A stretch of DNA of 64,000 bases from CAWKDG01 sp963848355 (GTDB lineage Bacteria; Actinomycetota; Acidimicrobiia; Acidimicrobiales; UBA8190). The translations under genes were made by a program, and so were the position numbers. The stretch is taken from assembly GCA_963848355.1 (NCBI GenBank), contig CAWKDG010000001.1, forward strand, positions 868,001-932,000, read 5' to 3'. Positions 33,316 to 43,461 of the stretch are shown piece by piece; position 1 is the stretch's first letter, and the number at the start of each line of letters is the position of its first letter. A model generated the notes under the pieces. That model saw nothing but the letters and a program-made list of their open reading frames with translations. It was not told the DNA's origin and did no database searches.

Positions 33316-34359
33316 TCAGGACAGGCCCGACTCCTTCAACAACTGCCTCAGGTCGTCCTGCGGGCGCGCCCCCAGGTGGGCGATGACTTCGCCGGCGCAC
33401 AGACCGGCCAGCCGGCCACAAGCCTCCGGGTCGAACCCGTGGGTGAGTCCGAAGAGGAAGCCGGCGGCGTAGAGGTCCCCGGCCCCTGTGGTGTCGACGA
33501 CGTGGTCCACGGGCTCGGCGGCCACGGCCACCGGTCCCGACGCGGCCACCACCACCGACCCCGCCGGGCCCCGCGTCAAGGCGGCCAGCAGTCCCGTCTC
33601 CTCCACCGCGCTCACGGCGGCGTCGAAGCTGGACGCGTCGAACAGCAGCGTCACCTCTTCCTCGTTGGCGAACAGCACGTCGATCTCCCCGTGGAGCAGA
33701 TCCAGAAACTCGCGTCGGTGCCTCTCCACACAGAAGGGGTCGGAGAGGGTGAGGGCCACGAGGGCGTCGGCCGCGTGGGCCACCTCGATGGCCCGGCGCA
33801 GCGCCTTCTTGGCCGGAGGTTGGTCCCACAGGTATCCCTCGAGGTACACGACCCGACCCCGCGCCAGCAGGCTCTCGTCGAGATCGTCGGGCCCGAGGTC
33901 CGATGCCACGCCGAGGTGGGTCGCCATCGTCCTCTCCCCGTCCTCGGTCACGAGCACCAGGCAGCGCCCGGTAGCCTCGGCGGCGCCCGCCACGGGCACG
34001 CTGGCCGTGCCGCCGCTGACCACGCCGACGGCGGCGATGTCGTGCAGGAACGTGGCCCCGAATTCGTCGTCGGCCACCTTCCCGATGTACCCGACGCGGC
34101 CCCCCAGGGCGGCCACACCGACGGCGGTGTTGGCCGCCGAGCCCCCCGACACCTCGACGCCGGCTCCCATCCCTTTGTAGACGGCGGTGGACCGGGCCAG
34201 ATCGACCAGCTCCATGCTCCCTTTGACCAGCCCGAGACGGGCCAGGTCGTCCTCGGTGGCCCGGGCCAGGACGTCGACGAGGGCGTTGCCGACGGCCACC
34301 ACGTCGAGAGGCCCGCCCTCCTCCCCGTCGTCGCTGCGATCGGTGCCGGTGTCGGACAT
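33316..34359 (-). CDS. PfkB family carbohydrate or nucleoside kinase (adenosine kinase-like)
   Basis: 347 residues. N-terminal VVAVGNALVDVLARA and SGGSAANTAVGVAALGGRVGYIGKV are the substrate side of PfkB kinases; the C-terminal signature DTTGAGDLYAAGFLFGL has the catalytic Asp. The NAL(V)D start and SGGSAANT are closest to the adenosine kinase-like group, but a sugar substrate is not excluded. It has an acidic N-terminal extension of about 18 residues. Confidence 0.85.
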   Translation of the reverse strand: MSDTGTDRSDDGEEGGPLDVVAVGNALVDVLARATEDDLARLGLVKGSMELVDLARSTAVYKGMGAGVEVSGGSAANTAVGVAALGGRVGYIGKVADDEFGATFLHDIAAVGVVSGGTASVPVAGAAEATGRCLVLVTEDGERTMATHLGVASDLGPDDLDESLLARGRVVYLEGYLWDQPPAKKALRRAIEVAHAADALVALTLSDPFCVERHRREFLDLLHGEIDVLFANEEEVTLLFDASSFDAAVSAVEETGLLAALTRGPAGSVVVAASGPVAVAAEPVDHVVDTTGAGDLYAAGFLFGLTHGFDPEACGRLAGLCAGEVIAHLGARPQDDLRQLLKESGLS

Positions 34360-34455
34360 GGCCCTCGAACCTACTGCGCGTCGCCCGCACCGGCGTCACG
34401 GCGTGGTCACGGGCGGCGCCGGGCCGGGCAGGAGGCGTTGGTAGCGTGCACCTTG

Positions 34456-37082
34456 ATGACCACTCCCGGGGCCCCGACCAGCACCGATCCGTCTGCCGCG
34501 CACCGCCTTCCCTACACGGTGGAGCCTCACCGCTACGAGATCAGGCTGGCTCCCGATCTGGTGGCGGCCACCTTCGCCGGCGAGGTCCACATCGACGCCA
34601 CCGCCCACGAACCCGTCACCACCATTGCCCTCCACGGCGCCGAGCTGGCCGTCATCACGGCCGAGGTCACGAGTGCCGGCGCCGTCGTCGCCGTCTCGGC
34701 GGCGCTGGACGCGGACACGGAACGAATCGTGCTCTCGCTGGCGTCACCGGTCGGCCCCGGACCCGTCACTGTGACCATCGCCTTCACGGGGACCTTGAAC
34801 GACAAGCTCCACGGCTTCTACCGGTCGACCTACACCGACGACACCGGTCGCGCCCACAGCCTGGCCACGACCCAGTTCGAGGCGACCGACGCGCGCCGGG
34901 CCTTCCCGTGCTTCGACGAGCCCGACCGCAAGGCCGTCTTCAGCGTCACTCTCGACGTCCCCTCCGGCCTCGACGCCGTCTCCAACGGTCCGGAGCTGTC
35001 GCAGTCACCGTTGCCCGACGGTGCGCGGCGCGTCCTCTTCGCCGACACCATGGTGATGTCGACCTACCTCGTGGCTTTCGTCGTCGGCGAGCTCGTCGCC
35101 ACCGAGCCGGTCGACGTCGACGGCACCCCGGTGCGGATCGTCCATGTCCCCGGCAAGCACGATCTGACGTCGTTCGCCCTCGAGGTCGCCGCCCACTCCC
35201 TGCGCTTCTTCACCCGGTGGTTCGGCATCGCCTACCCGGCCGAGAAGCTCGACCTCCTCGCCATCCCCGACTTCGCCTTCGGTGCCATGGAAAACCTGGG
35301 GTGCGTGACCTTCCGCGAAGCCCTCCTCCTCGTCGATCCGGCGCGTGCCTCGCGCCTCGAGCTCGAGCGCATCGCCGACGTCATCTCCCACGAGATCGCC
35401 CATATGTGGTTCGGCGACCTCGTCACCATGAAATGGTGGAACGGCATCTGGCTGAACGAAGCCTTCGCCACTTTGATGGAGCTCCTCTGCGTCGACGCCT
35501 TCCGCCCCGAATGGCGGCGCTGGGTCAGCTTCGGCATGGAACGCGACCTGGCCATGGCGACCGACGCCCTCCACTCCACCCGGCCGGTCGAATACCCCGT
35601 CGGTTCCCCCGACGAGGCCCAGGGCATGTTCGACGTCCTCACCTATCAGAAGGGGGCGAGCGTCCTGCGCATGCTCGAGCGGTACCTCGGGGAGGAGCCG
35701 TTTCGCGCCGGTATTCGCCGCTACCTCGAGGCCCACCGGTTCGGCAACACCGAGACGGCCGACCTCTGGGACGCCATCGAGGCGGCCAGCGGCGAGCCCG
35801 TGCGCGGCATCATGGACACCTGGATCCTCCAAGGCGGCTTCCCCCTCGTCACCGTGGGCGACACGGACGGGGAGGACACCGGCGGCGATGGCGCCCCCTT
35901 GACCTTGACCCAGGAGCCGTTCTCCTTGGCGCCGCCCTCCGGTCCGAGCTCGATCGGGTCGGACTGGAAGATCCCCGTCCTCGTCCGTTCCACCGGCGGC
36001 GCCGAACGGCGCGTCCTGCTCGGCTCCGCACCCGAGGTCGTCCCCCTCGACGCCAAGAGCGACGGAGACGACGTCACCGTCGTCAACGCCCGCGCCTCGG
36101 GCTACTACCGGGTCCGCTACCCGGCCGCCCACCTCCGGCGCCTGGCCGCCCGGCTCGGCGCCCTCGACGCCCCCGAACGCTTCATCCTCCTCGGCGACAC
36201 GTGGGCCTCCGTCGTGGCCGGGCGCGCCGAGCTCGGGGACTTCCTCCACCTGGCCGAAGCCCTCGGCGACGAAGAGGACCCAGACGTCTGGGGCCAGGCC
36301 AGCGGCGCCCTGCGCTTCCTCGACCACACCGTCGACGACGCCACCCGCCCGGTCGTCGCCACCTACACCCGGGCCCTCATGGCCGAACCCTTCGCCCGCC
36401 TCGGCTGGCAGTCGCCGGCCGGCGAGAGCGAGCGCACGGCGACGCTACGGGCCCAGCTCCTCGGGATGCTCGGCACCGTGGGCCAGGACGAGACGGTCCG
36501 CCGGCGGTGCGCCGCCCTCCACGCCGATTCCCTGGCTGGCGGTCCCGATCTCGATCCCGACCTGGCCTCCACCATCGTCACGGTGGCGGCGACGGCCGGC
36601 GGTCCGGCCGAATTCGACACCTTCCTCGAGCTCTACCGACATCCGGCGACCCCCCAGGCGGAGTCGCGCTACCTCTACAGCCTCACCGCCTTCCGAAGAC
36701 CCGGCTCTGGCTGCCCGGGTCTTCGAGCTGGCCCGAACCGAGGTGCGCACCCAGAACGCCCCCTTCGTGGTCCAGCAGCTCCTGGCCCATCGCGACCACG
36801 GGCCGTCCACCTGGCCCCGCGTGCCGCGACGACTGGGACGACCTTATGGCCAGGTTCCCGGCCAACATCGTCCCCCGCATGCTCGACGGGGTCCGGCTGC
36901 TCTGTCGGGACCGGGCCCTGGCCGACGACGTCCGTACCTTTCTCGGGACCCATCCCATCGGGAGCGGCCAGCGCACGGTGGACCAGATCGTCGAGCGTCT
37001 CGGCGTCAACGAAGCGTTCGTGGCCCGCCTCGGCGCAGCCGGCGCCGTCGTGCAAGCGGCCGTCGACCGCCGCGTCGGCTGA
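34456..37082 (+). pseudogene. pepN: Aminopeptidase N (M1), frame broken twice near the 3' end
   Basis: Zinc M1 aminopeptidase of about 875 codons. FGAMENLGCVTFRE is the exopeptidase motif and VISHEIAHMWFGDLV plus WNGIWLNEAFATLME give the zinc ligands. The frame from ATG 34456 is good to about 36694, where CCGAAGACC appears to have an extra A; the next stretch (VFELARTEVRTQNAPFVVQQ) is in the second frame, and from about 36830 RDDWDDLMARFPANIVPRML continues in the third to TGA 37082. Two +1 insertions restore one protein. TAGCGT lies eight bases before the ATG. Confidence 0.85.
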
Positions 37083-37111
37083 GCGGCGGCCCCCTTTCCG
37101 CGCCGCCGACC

Positions 37112-37699
37112 GTGGACCTGAACGTCGTTGCCGTCACCTTCGGCCTCATCTTCGTGGCCGAGCTCCCGGACAAGACCATGATCGCCACCATCGTCCTGGC
37201 CAGCCGGCACCGGCCCCTCCCCGTCTGGATCGGGGCGGCCGCCGCCATGGTGGTCAACACCGTCGTCGCCGTCGTCGCCGGCCGGCTCCTCGAGCTCCTT
37301 CCCCATCGGGCGGTCCAGGCCCTCGTCGCCACCCTCTTTGCCGGGGGCTCGCTCTACCTGCTCCTCACCACCGAGCCGGCGGCCGAGCACGTCGGCGAGG
37401 AGGAGGCGAGCCACGGCCCGAGCAACCGCAATGTCGCCCTCACCGCCTTCGCCGTGATCGTCGCGGCCGAGCTCGGGGACCTGACCCAGATCCTCACGAT
37501 CAACCTGACGGCCCACTACCACCAGCCGTGGTCGGTCTTCGTCGGTGCCCTCACCGCCCTCGTCAGCGTGGTCGGCGTCGGTGTCCTCGGGGGACGGGCC
37601 CTGCTCCGGGTTCTTCCCCTGGCCGTCATCCGCAAGATCGGCGGCACCATTCTGGGCGGATTCGCCGTCTACACCGCCGTCCAAGCGACCCGAGGGTGA
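37112..37699 (+). CDS. TMEM165/GDT1 family membrane transporter
   Basis: 195 residues, six hydrophobic segments in two halves. Each half carries the family motif: FVAELPDKTMIATIVLA and IVAAELGDLTQILTIN (E-x-G-D-(K/R)-(T/S) consensus, with Pro for Gly in the first and Leu for Lys/Arg in the second). The family moves Mn2+ or Ca2+ out of the cytosol. GTG 37112 follows the pepN stop by 29 bases; the gene is intact although its neighbours are broken. Confidence 0.85.
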   Translation: MDLNVVAVTFGLIFVAELPDKTMIATIVLASRHRPLPVWIGAAAAMVVNTVVAVVAGRLLELLPHRAVQALVATLFAGGSLYLLLTTEPAAEHVGEEEASHGPSNRNVALTAFAVIVAAELGDLTQILTINLTAHYHQPWSVFVGALTALVSVVGVGVLGGRALLRVLPLAVIRKIGGTILGGFAVYTAVQATRG

Positions 37700-37710
37700 G
37701 GAGCCACTCC

Positions 37711-38421
37711 ATGCCTGATCCACCCTCACCGACCCGTTCGGCACGAGTCGAGGACCTCCTGGTCCTGGCCCGTGCGGCCAAAGGCTTCATGCCCGACGAC
37801 GAGGGCCTCGCCCTCTTCGACGCCGCCCTACGCGCCGCTCGGGCCGGTCCCCGCGCCACCCTGATGGAGATCGGCGCCTGGTGCGGCAAGTCGACCGTCT
37901 ACCTGGGCGCGGCGGCCGAGACGGCGGGGGCCGTCCTCTTCAGCCTGGACCACCATCACGGGTCGGAGGAGAACCAGCCCGGCTGGGACCACCACGACGA
38001 CGATGTCGTCGACGGCGCCACCGGCCGCATCGACACGCTGCCCTTCTGGCGCCGGACCGTCGACGGGGCCGGGCTCGGGAGCTGCGTCGTCGGTCTCGTC
38101 GGTGACTCCCCCACCATCGCCTCGCGCTGGCGCACGCCCCTCGACCTCTGCTTCATCGACGGCGGCCATGGCTCGGCGCCGGCCTGGGCCGACTTCCGGG
38201 GCTGGGCCCCCCACGTGGCGCTCGGGCGCTGGCTGGCCATCCACGACGTCTTCCCCGACCCGGCCGACGGCGGGCGACCCCCCTACGAACTGTGGACGGC
38301 GGCTCTCGCCTCGGGGGAGTTCACCGAGGACGGTGCCTGCGGCTCCCTCCGCCTCCTCAGGCGGGTCGCCCCTCCGGGCCTCGTCGCTCGGGCCGGGGAC
38401 CCCCCGCACGCGGGGCGGTGA
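37711..38421 (+). CDS. Class I SAM-dependent methyltransferase (cephalosporin hydroxylase/TylF-like fold)
   Basis: 236 residues. ATLMEIGAWCGKSTVYLGAAA is the SAM-binding segment and LCFIDGGHGSAPAWADFRGW the acidic metal/SAM region, as in Methyltransf_24-type proteins. ATG 37711 has GAGGAG nine bases upstream and lies 11 bases after the GDT1 stop. Acceptor unknown. Its 3' end overlaps the convergent alpha-alpha-barrel gene by about 65 bases. Confidence 0.78.
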   Translation: MPDPPSPTRSARVEDLLVLARAAKGFMPDDEGLALFDAALRAARAGPRATLMEIGAWCGKSTVYLGAAAETAGAVLFSLDHHHGSEENQPGWDHHDDDVVDGATGRIDTLPFWRRTVDGAGLGSCVVGLVGDSPTIASRWRTPLDLCFIDGGHGSAPAWADFRGWAPHVALGRWLAIHDVFPDPADGGRPPYELWTAALASGEFTEDGACGSLRLLRRVAPPGLVARAGDPPHAGR

Positions 38422-39534
38422 GGTCGAGCCCGTGGGGCAGCGATTCGCCCCGGAACAGTCCGGCCGCCGGTGAGGCATCGGCCAGCGCGTCGGCGGCCAG
38501 GATGATGGCAGCGGCCGTGTAGGTGGTCCGCTCGGAGAAAGGGAAGGTCTCGCGTCCGGGATACACGATCCCGGTCCAGTAGGAACCGTCGGCACAGCGA
38601 TGCGCCTGGGCCCAGGTGAACAGGTCCAACGCGTCGTCCCGTCGTCCGACGGCGTCGAGGGCGAGGACGCACTCGGCCGTCTCGGCCGCCGTGACCCACT
38701 GGTTGGTGGACACGCAACGCACGCCCAAGCCCGTCCATCACGAACGTCTCCCACCATTTCCCCATCCGGGCCATGGCCGCCGTCCCCTCGAGGGCGCCCG
38801 ACAGCACCGGGTAGTACCAGTCCATGGCGAAGTCGTCCTTCGGCTCGAAGGCGTCCGGCGCCACGGCGATGGCGTGGGCCAGGCGGCCCGCCGCCAGCTC
38901 CCAGTCGGGGCGCTCGCGCCCGAGGGCCTCGGCGCACGGCCACCCCGCAGCGCAGCGCGTGGTAGATCGACGACGACCCCGTCAGCAGCGGATACCTCCC
39001 CGGTCGCCCGTCGGGGTCCACCGACCACAGCACCGTCCCGTCGTCGCCCTGCCACCGCAGCACGAAGGTGAGGGCACGGTCGATCATCGGCCACATCCCC
39101 TCCAGCACCGAGGTGTCGCCCGTCACCCGGAAGTGGTGCCAGCCCCCGGTGGCCACGTAGGCGCAGACGTTCGTGTCGAGACGCGGGTCCTTCACCCCGG
39201 CGCCGGGGAGGTAGTAGTTGAACCACGAACCGTCGGGCAGCTGGCTGTCGGCCAACCACTGATACGCCCGCAGCGCTTCCTTGTGGAAACCCCCGACGGT
39301 CAGGCCCATGGCCGCCTCGGTGTGATTCCACGGATCGCAGTGCCCGCCCTCGGACCACGGGATCATCCCGTCGTGGCGCTGGACGTCGGCGATCGAGGCG
39401 GCCGTCTGCTCCACCTCCGACGCCGTCAGCACGCCGGCCACCTCGGGCAGAGGCGCCACCACGGGGCGATGGTCCATCAGCGACTCGTCGATCTCACCGG
39501 CGGGCGCCGGCACCAAACGTTGCGTGGGGGTCAT
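38357..39534 (-). pseudogene. Alpha/alpha-barrel (prenyltransferase/six-hairpin glycosidase-like) protein, two frame breaks
   Basis: Reassembled length about 390 codons. Repeated helical hairpins are visible: MIPWSEGGHCDPWNHTEAAM, WLADSQLPDGSWFNYYLPG, DTNVCAYVATGGWHHF, then DDFAMDWYYPVLSGALEG and CVSTNQWVTAAETAEC. The Q-x-x-DGSW hairpins resemble prenyltransferase/squalene-cyclase repeats or six-hairpin glycosidases. The frame changes near 38945 (after CGVAV) and near 38725 (GGGC for GGG), both explained by one extra base. ATG 39534 overlaps the methyltransferase stop as ATGA. Third gene of the GT4-methyltransferase operon; its product is unknown. Confidence 0.7.
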
Positions 39535-40242
39535 GCCGGCTTCTCCAGATAGACGACGAGGCTCTTTCCGAGCAGGGGGTTCAACAGGTGCTCGGCCGTC
39601 CGGGTGATCCGGGGGGCACTGGTGATGTCCCAGACGAGCAGCCGATGGTAGGCCTTCACGACGGGTGGTCGTCACGGCTGGGACCCACCAGGCAGCGGAC
39701 CCACCAGTACGGGGAGTGCAGGGCGTGGGCGTGATGACTGGTCGTCGGCCGCAGTCCGGCGCGCTCAGGCGCTCCAGGAGGGTCGACCGCCGGTAGATCC
39801 GCACATGGCCCCCGGGCACGTCGTGGTACTCGTGGGACAGGGCCCAGTTCACGACCTCCGGCCCGTAGCGGGGCACGGTCACAGCCATCGTCCCCCCCGG
39901 TCGCAGCACCCGGGACAGCTCGGCCATGGCCGCGTTGTCGTCCGGTATGTGCTCGAGCACCTCGGCCGCGATCACCCGGTCGAAGGTCCCGTCGGAGAAC
40001 GGCAGCCGCAGGGCGTTGCCCTGGACGACCCCGGCCTCGTCGTCGCGACGGACCTCCCCGGCGTCGACCATGGCCCCGATGGTGTTCCTGACCTGCGTCA
40101 CCTCGTCCGACTGGGCGTCGAGGGCGACCACCCGGGCGCCGAGCCGCACGGCCTGGAAGGCGTGACGGCCGACCCCGCAGCCGAGGTCGAGCAGTCGCTC
40201 CCCCCGGTGCACGCCGAGGCGGGCGTAGTCGACGGTCAGCAC
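39531..40242 (-). pseudogene. Class I SAM-dependent methyltransferase, two frame breaks
   Basis: About 236 codons. The SAM site is LLDLGCGVGRHAFQAVRLGA, followed by ALDAQSDEV, VIAAEVLEHIPDDNAAM and VLRPGGTMAVTVPRYGPEVV. The frame is lost near 39770 (LERLSA then AGLRPTTSHHAHALHSPYWW in another phase) and again near 39662 (DHP then VVKAYHRLLVWDITSAPRIT); one missing G at each place restores it. GTG 40242 overlaps the glycosyltransferase stop by seven bases, and the stop overlaps the next gene as ATGA. Probably methylates the product of the neighbouring GT4. Confidence 0.78.
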
Positions 40243-41592
40243 GGGGCCGTCTCCCCTTGCCGCCCGTGCTCCTCGAGCACCACCCGGTACTGCTCGGCCG
40301 TCCCGCGGGCCGTCGCCTCCCAGGTGAAGCGGCCGAGGACCCGGGCCCGCCCCCCGGCACCCAACCGGGCCGCCAGGTCGGGGTCGTCCATGATCCGCCT
40401 GATCCCCGAAGCCAGGGCCTCGGCGTCGTCGGGAGGGACGAGCAGACCGGTCTCTCCGTCGGTCCCCACCACCTCGGGCAGAGCTCCCCCGGTGGTGGCC
40501 ACCAACGGCACCCCGCAGGCCATGGCCTCGATGGCCGGGAGGGAGAACCCCTCGTAGAGCGACGGCACCACCGCCACCTGGGCCTCGGCGTAGAGCACGG
40601 CGAGCTCGTCGTCGCTGATCCCGCTGGCGCACCGCACGACGGGGGCCAGGCCCAGGCGATCGATGGTCCGGGCCACCCGGCCCCCTTCGGTGGGCCGGCC
40701 GATGACGACCAGCTCCACCTCGCGTTCGGTCCGCAGCTTGGCCACCGCCTCCAGCAGGGGGACGAGACCCTTCATGGGGACGTCGCTCGAGGACGTCACC
40801 ATGATCCGCCCGGCCGCCCTCGGACGCTCGGGACGGGGCCGGAAGACGGTGTGGTCGACGCCCACGGGCACCACCGTCATCCGGCGCGGGTCGACCTTCA
40901 TCTGCACGGCGATATCGGTCTTGGAGGACTCCGACACCGTCACCACGCGCGGGCAGCCGCTGCGCCACCCTGATCTGCATCCCGAGGAAGCCGAACCACC
41001 GACGCTGCGTCAGTCGGCGATAGGCGTTCTCGGCATGCGACAGGGCCAGCTCGCGATCGACGGTGATCGGGTGGTGCAACGTCGTGAGCAGGGGCCACCC
41101 GTCCTCGAGCATCCCCAGGAGTCCGGACCCGAGGCACTGGTTGTCGTGGACGATGTCGTACTCGTCGCGGCGCCCGGCCAGGATCCGCCGGGCCCGCCGC
41201 GAGAACGTCCGGGGCTCGGGAAACCCGGCCGTGCACATGATGGCGAACTCGAGGGCGTCGTCACGTGACCGGAACTCGCGGGGGTGCGGGACCCGGAAGG
41301 GATCGGGATCGCGGTACAGGTCGAGACCGGGCACGGGGGTGAAGCCGACGCCGTCGTCGAGCTCGGGCCACGGCTGCCCGGCGAAGACGTCCACGCTGTG
41401 GCCCAGTCCCACCAGCTCCCGGGCCAGATGACGGGTGTACACACCTTGCCCGCCGCAGCGAGGATTGCCCCGATAGACCAGGTAGGCGATGCGTAGTCCC
41501 CCCGCTGCCGGGGGTGCGGGGGCCCGCGCCGGGGGCACCTCGATGTGCCTACTGCGCTCCCAGGATCGCCGCACCTCGATCACCCGCTCCAT
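40236..41592 (-). pseudogene. GT4 family glycosyltransferase, one frame break
   Basis: About 450 codons. The N-terminal acceptor domain starts LRIAYLVYRGNPRCGGQGVY and continues to DIVHDNQCLGSGLL; the C-terminal domain has VVPVGVDHTVFRPRPERPR, the donor-binding VPSLYEGFSLPAIEAMACG and TGGALPEVV. The frame changes near 40955: CTGCCCGCGCGTG reads through in one phase, while one C fewer joins AQRLP to RVVTVSESSKTDI. ATG 41592 is chosen because the GT-B start follows about 34 codons later. First gene of a three-gene operon with overlaps. Confidence 0.82.
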
Positions 41593-41771
41593 GGGGTTCT
41601 TAGGCAAATCTGTTCCCCATGCTGGCGACCATGGCCGATCAGCCTCCCCCGGATGGGTCTCGGGGCGCAAACGTGTGGGGGCTCGCCGGGCCCCGGTCGG
41701 GCACGACAGCCGGTGCCGACCCACTAGGTTTGTGGGCGCGGGTACCGCCGCTGCTCGAGGAGCACCGACGC

Positions 41772-43036
41772 ATGGCCATCGAGATCCTGCACTTGTCGAG
41801 CGTGGTGAAGAGCGCGTTCGTGGACCGCAACGGGGACCGCCTCGGGCGGGTCGAGGACCTCATCGTCAGGCTCGGCGACACGCCCCACCCGCCGCTGTCC
41901 GGCCTGGTCGTCCGCATCGGTCAGCGCTCGCTCTTCGTCCCCATCGACCGCATCGCCGACATCCGCCCCGGGCGCGTCGAGCTCATCGGCGAGACCGTCA
42001 ACCTGCAGCGTTTCGACCGCCGGCCGGGCGAGCTGCTGCTGGCCAAGGACCTCCTGGCCCGCCACCTCATCAACCTGCAGGGCGCCCGCCTCATCCGCGC
42101 CAACGAGATCGAGATCGCCCGTCTCGACGCCCGCTGGGAGGTCGTCGGCGTGGACCCGAGCCCCCGCGTGGCGTTGCGCCGTCTCCTCCCCCGCATGCTG
42201 GCCCGCCACATCCCCACCCGGACAGGGACCGTCGTCGACTGGGCCTCCATCGAACCGTTCGTGGCCCACGTCCCCTCGGCCCGGCTGCGCATCCCGTACC
42301 GCAAGCTGGCCCGCCTGCACCCGGCCCAGATCGCCGATCTCGTCGAAGCGGCCTCCCACGACGAGGGCGAGGAGATCATCGAGGCCGTCGGCCAGGACCG
42401 CGAGCTCGAGGCCGACGTCTTCGAGGAGCTCAACCCCGAACACCAACTGGAGTTCATCCGGGCCCGCTCGGACCTCGAGGCGGCCCGGCTCCTCGCCACC
42501 ATGGCCCCCGACGACGCGGCCGACCTCCTCACCGAACTCGACCAGGAGCGCCGCCTCCCCGTCCTCCAGAATCTCCCGGCCGCCCAGCAGCGCAAGATCC
42601 GGGCCCTGCTCTCCTACAACTCGGAGACGGCCGGTGGCCTCATGAGTCCCGACTTCCTCTGCCTGGCCGAGACGACACCGGTCTCCGAGGTCCTCGACGC
42701 CATCCGGACCAGCCAGGCGCCGCCCGAGGCGCTGGCCGTCGTCTTCTCCTGCGACGCCGTCGGACAGGTCACGGGCACGGCGTCGGTGGTCTCCCTCGTC
42801 CGGGCGGCGCCGTCGGCCACGTCGGCTCGGTGGTCGTCCCCGATCCCCCGCACGTCCACGTCGACTGGGACATCCACGCCATCGTCCGCAAGATGTCGGA
42901 CTTCAACCTCACCGTGGCCCCCGTCATGGACGACCACCATCTCATGGTCGGGGTCATCACCGTCGACGACGTCCTCGAACAGCTCCTCCCCACCGGATGG
43001 CGGCGCGACTACGGGATGGCCACCGCCGAGGAGTGA
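41772..43036 (+). pseudogene. MgtE N-terminal/PRC-barrel/CBS protein without membrane part, one frame break
   Basis: About 421 codons. A PRC-barrel-like domain (VVKSAFVDRNGDRLGRVEDL) is followed by an MgtE-N helical domain (MAPDDAADLLTELDQERR and LLSYNSETAGGLMSPDFL) and a CBS pair (VRKMSDFNLTVAPVMDDHHL). No transmembrane region follows, unlike true MgtE channels. The frame changes near 42815: adding one C in GCCACGTCGG gives SATVGSVVVPDPPH. ATG 41772 is chosen; the frame is open to 41619. It precedes the NRAMP-like transporter and may sense Mg2+ or nucleotides to regulate it. Confidence 0.82.
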
Positions 43037-43374
43037 GGGATCGATCACCAACCCGTCCGTCCCCGCCAGCAGGTAACATCTCGACCTGCGAACGAGCCGC
43101 GCCCATCCGATCACGGACAGGCACGTGCGCTCCGGCTTCACCGGTCAGAGCGAGTCCGGCCGCCCACCGGACGCCACGACATCGAGGCGCGTCTCCCCGA
43201 GGGCCAGATGAAGGAGCAGCGCTGCCCGCTGACAGTGGGTCACCACCACGATCAAGGCGCGCACGCCATCAGGCAGGAACGGACGCCCCTGGGCTGACCG
43301 GAGGCTGACCTGCGTCGGGCGTGCGCGCCGCCCATGCACGCCGCCGACGCCGGTACCCGCCGGGAGGTCCAGAC
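43037..43374 (+). other. Gap before the NRAMP-like gene
   Basis: 338 bases with no gene I can support. I looked for an M-box (ykoK) magnesium riboswitch and did not find its conserved blocks. A minus-strand open frame ending at 43145 reads VRALIVVVTHCQRAALLLHL near its end; it has no recognisable partner sequence and is left unassigned. Confidence 0.45.
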
Positions 43375-43461
43375 ATGGCCGACGAGGTCTCCGCATCTGA
43401 AGTTGCCGCCACCGCGTCTGCGTCGCCGTCTGCGTCTGCGCCGCTCGGGCGGCCGACATGA
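43375..43461 (+). CDS. 28-residue upstream ORF coupled to the NRAMP-like gene (leader peptide or displaced N terminus)
   Basis: ATG 43375 has a strong GGGAGG eight bases upstream. The peptide is Ala/Ser-rich (MADEVSASEVAATASASPS, then ASAPLGRPT) and its TGA overlaps the ATG of the NRAMP-like gene (ATGA at 43458-43461). It may be a regulatory leader peptide. Because indels are frequent here, it may instead be the real N terminus of the transporter put out of frame. Confidence 0.45.
   Translation: MADEVSASEVAATASASPSASAPLGRPT

Noticed and set aside
33376..38421. Very long 1681-codon open frame on the plus strand
   Set aside because: It is a composite: antisense of the PfkB gene, then pepN up to its first frame break, then shadow sequence, then the methyltransferase. 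No single protein is encoded.
37828..41724. 1298-codon open frame on the minus strand
   Set aside because: Composite of parts of GT4, methyltransferase and alpha/alpha-barrel genes joined by shadow sequence because of frame breaks.
43037..43457. M-box magnesium riboswitch before the NRAMP-like gene
   Set aside because: None of its conserved blocks was recognised in the leader.
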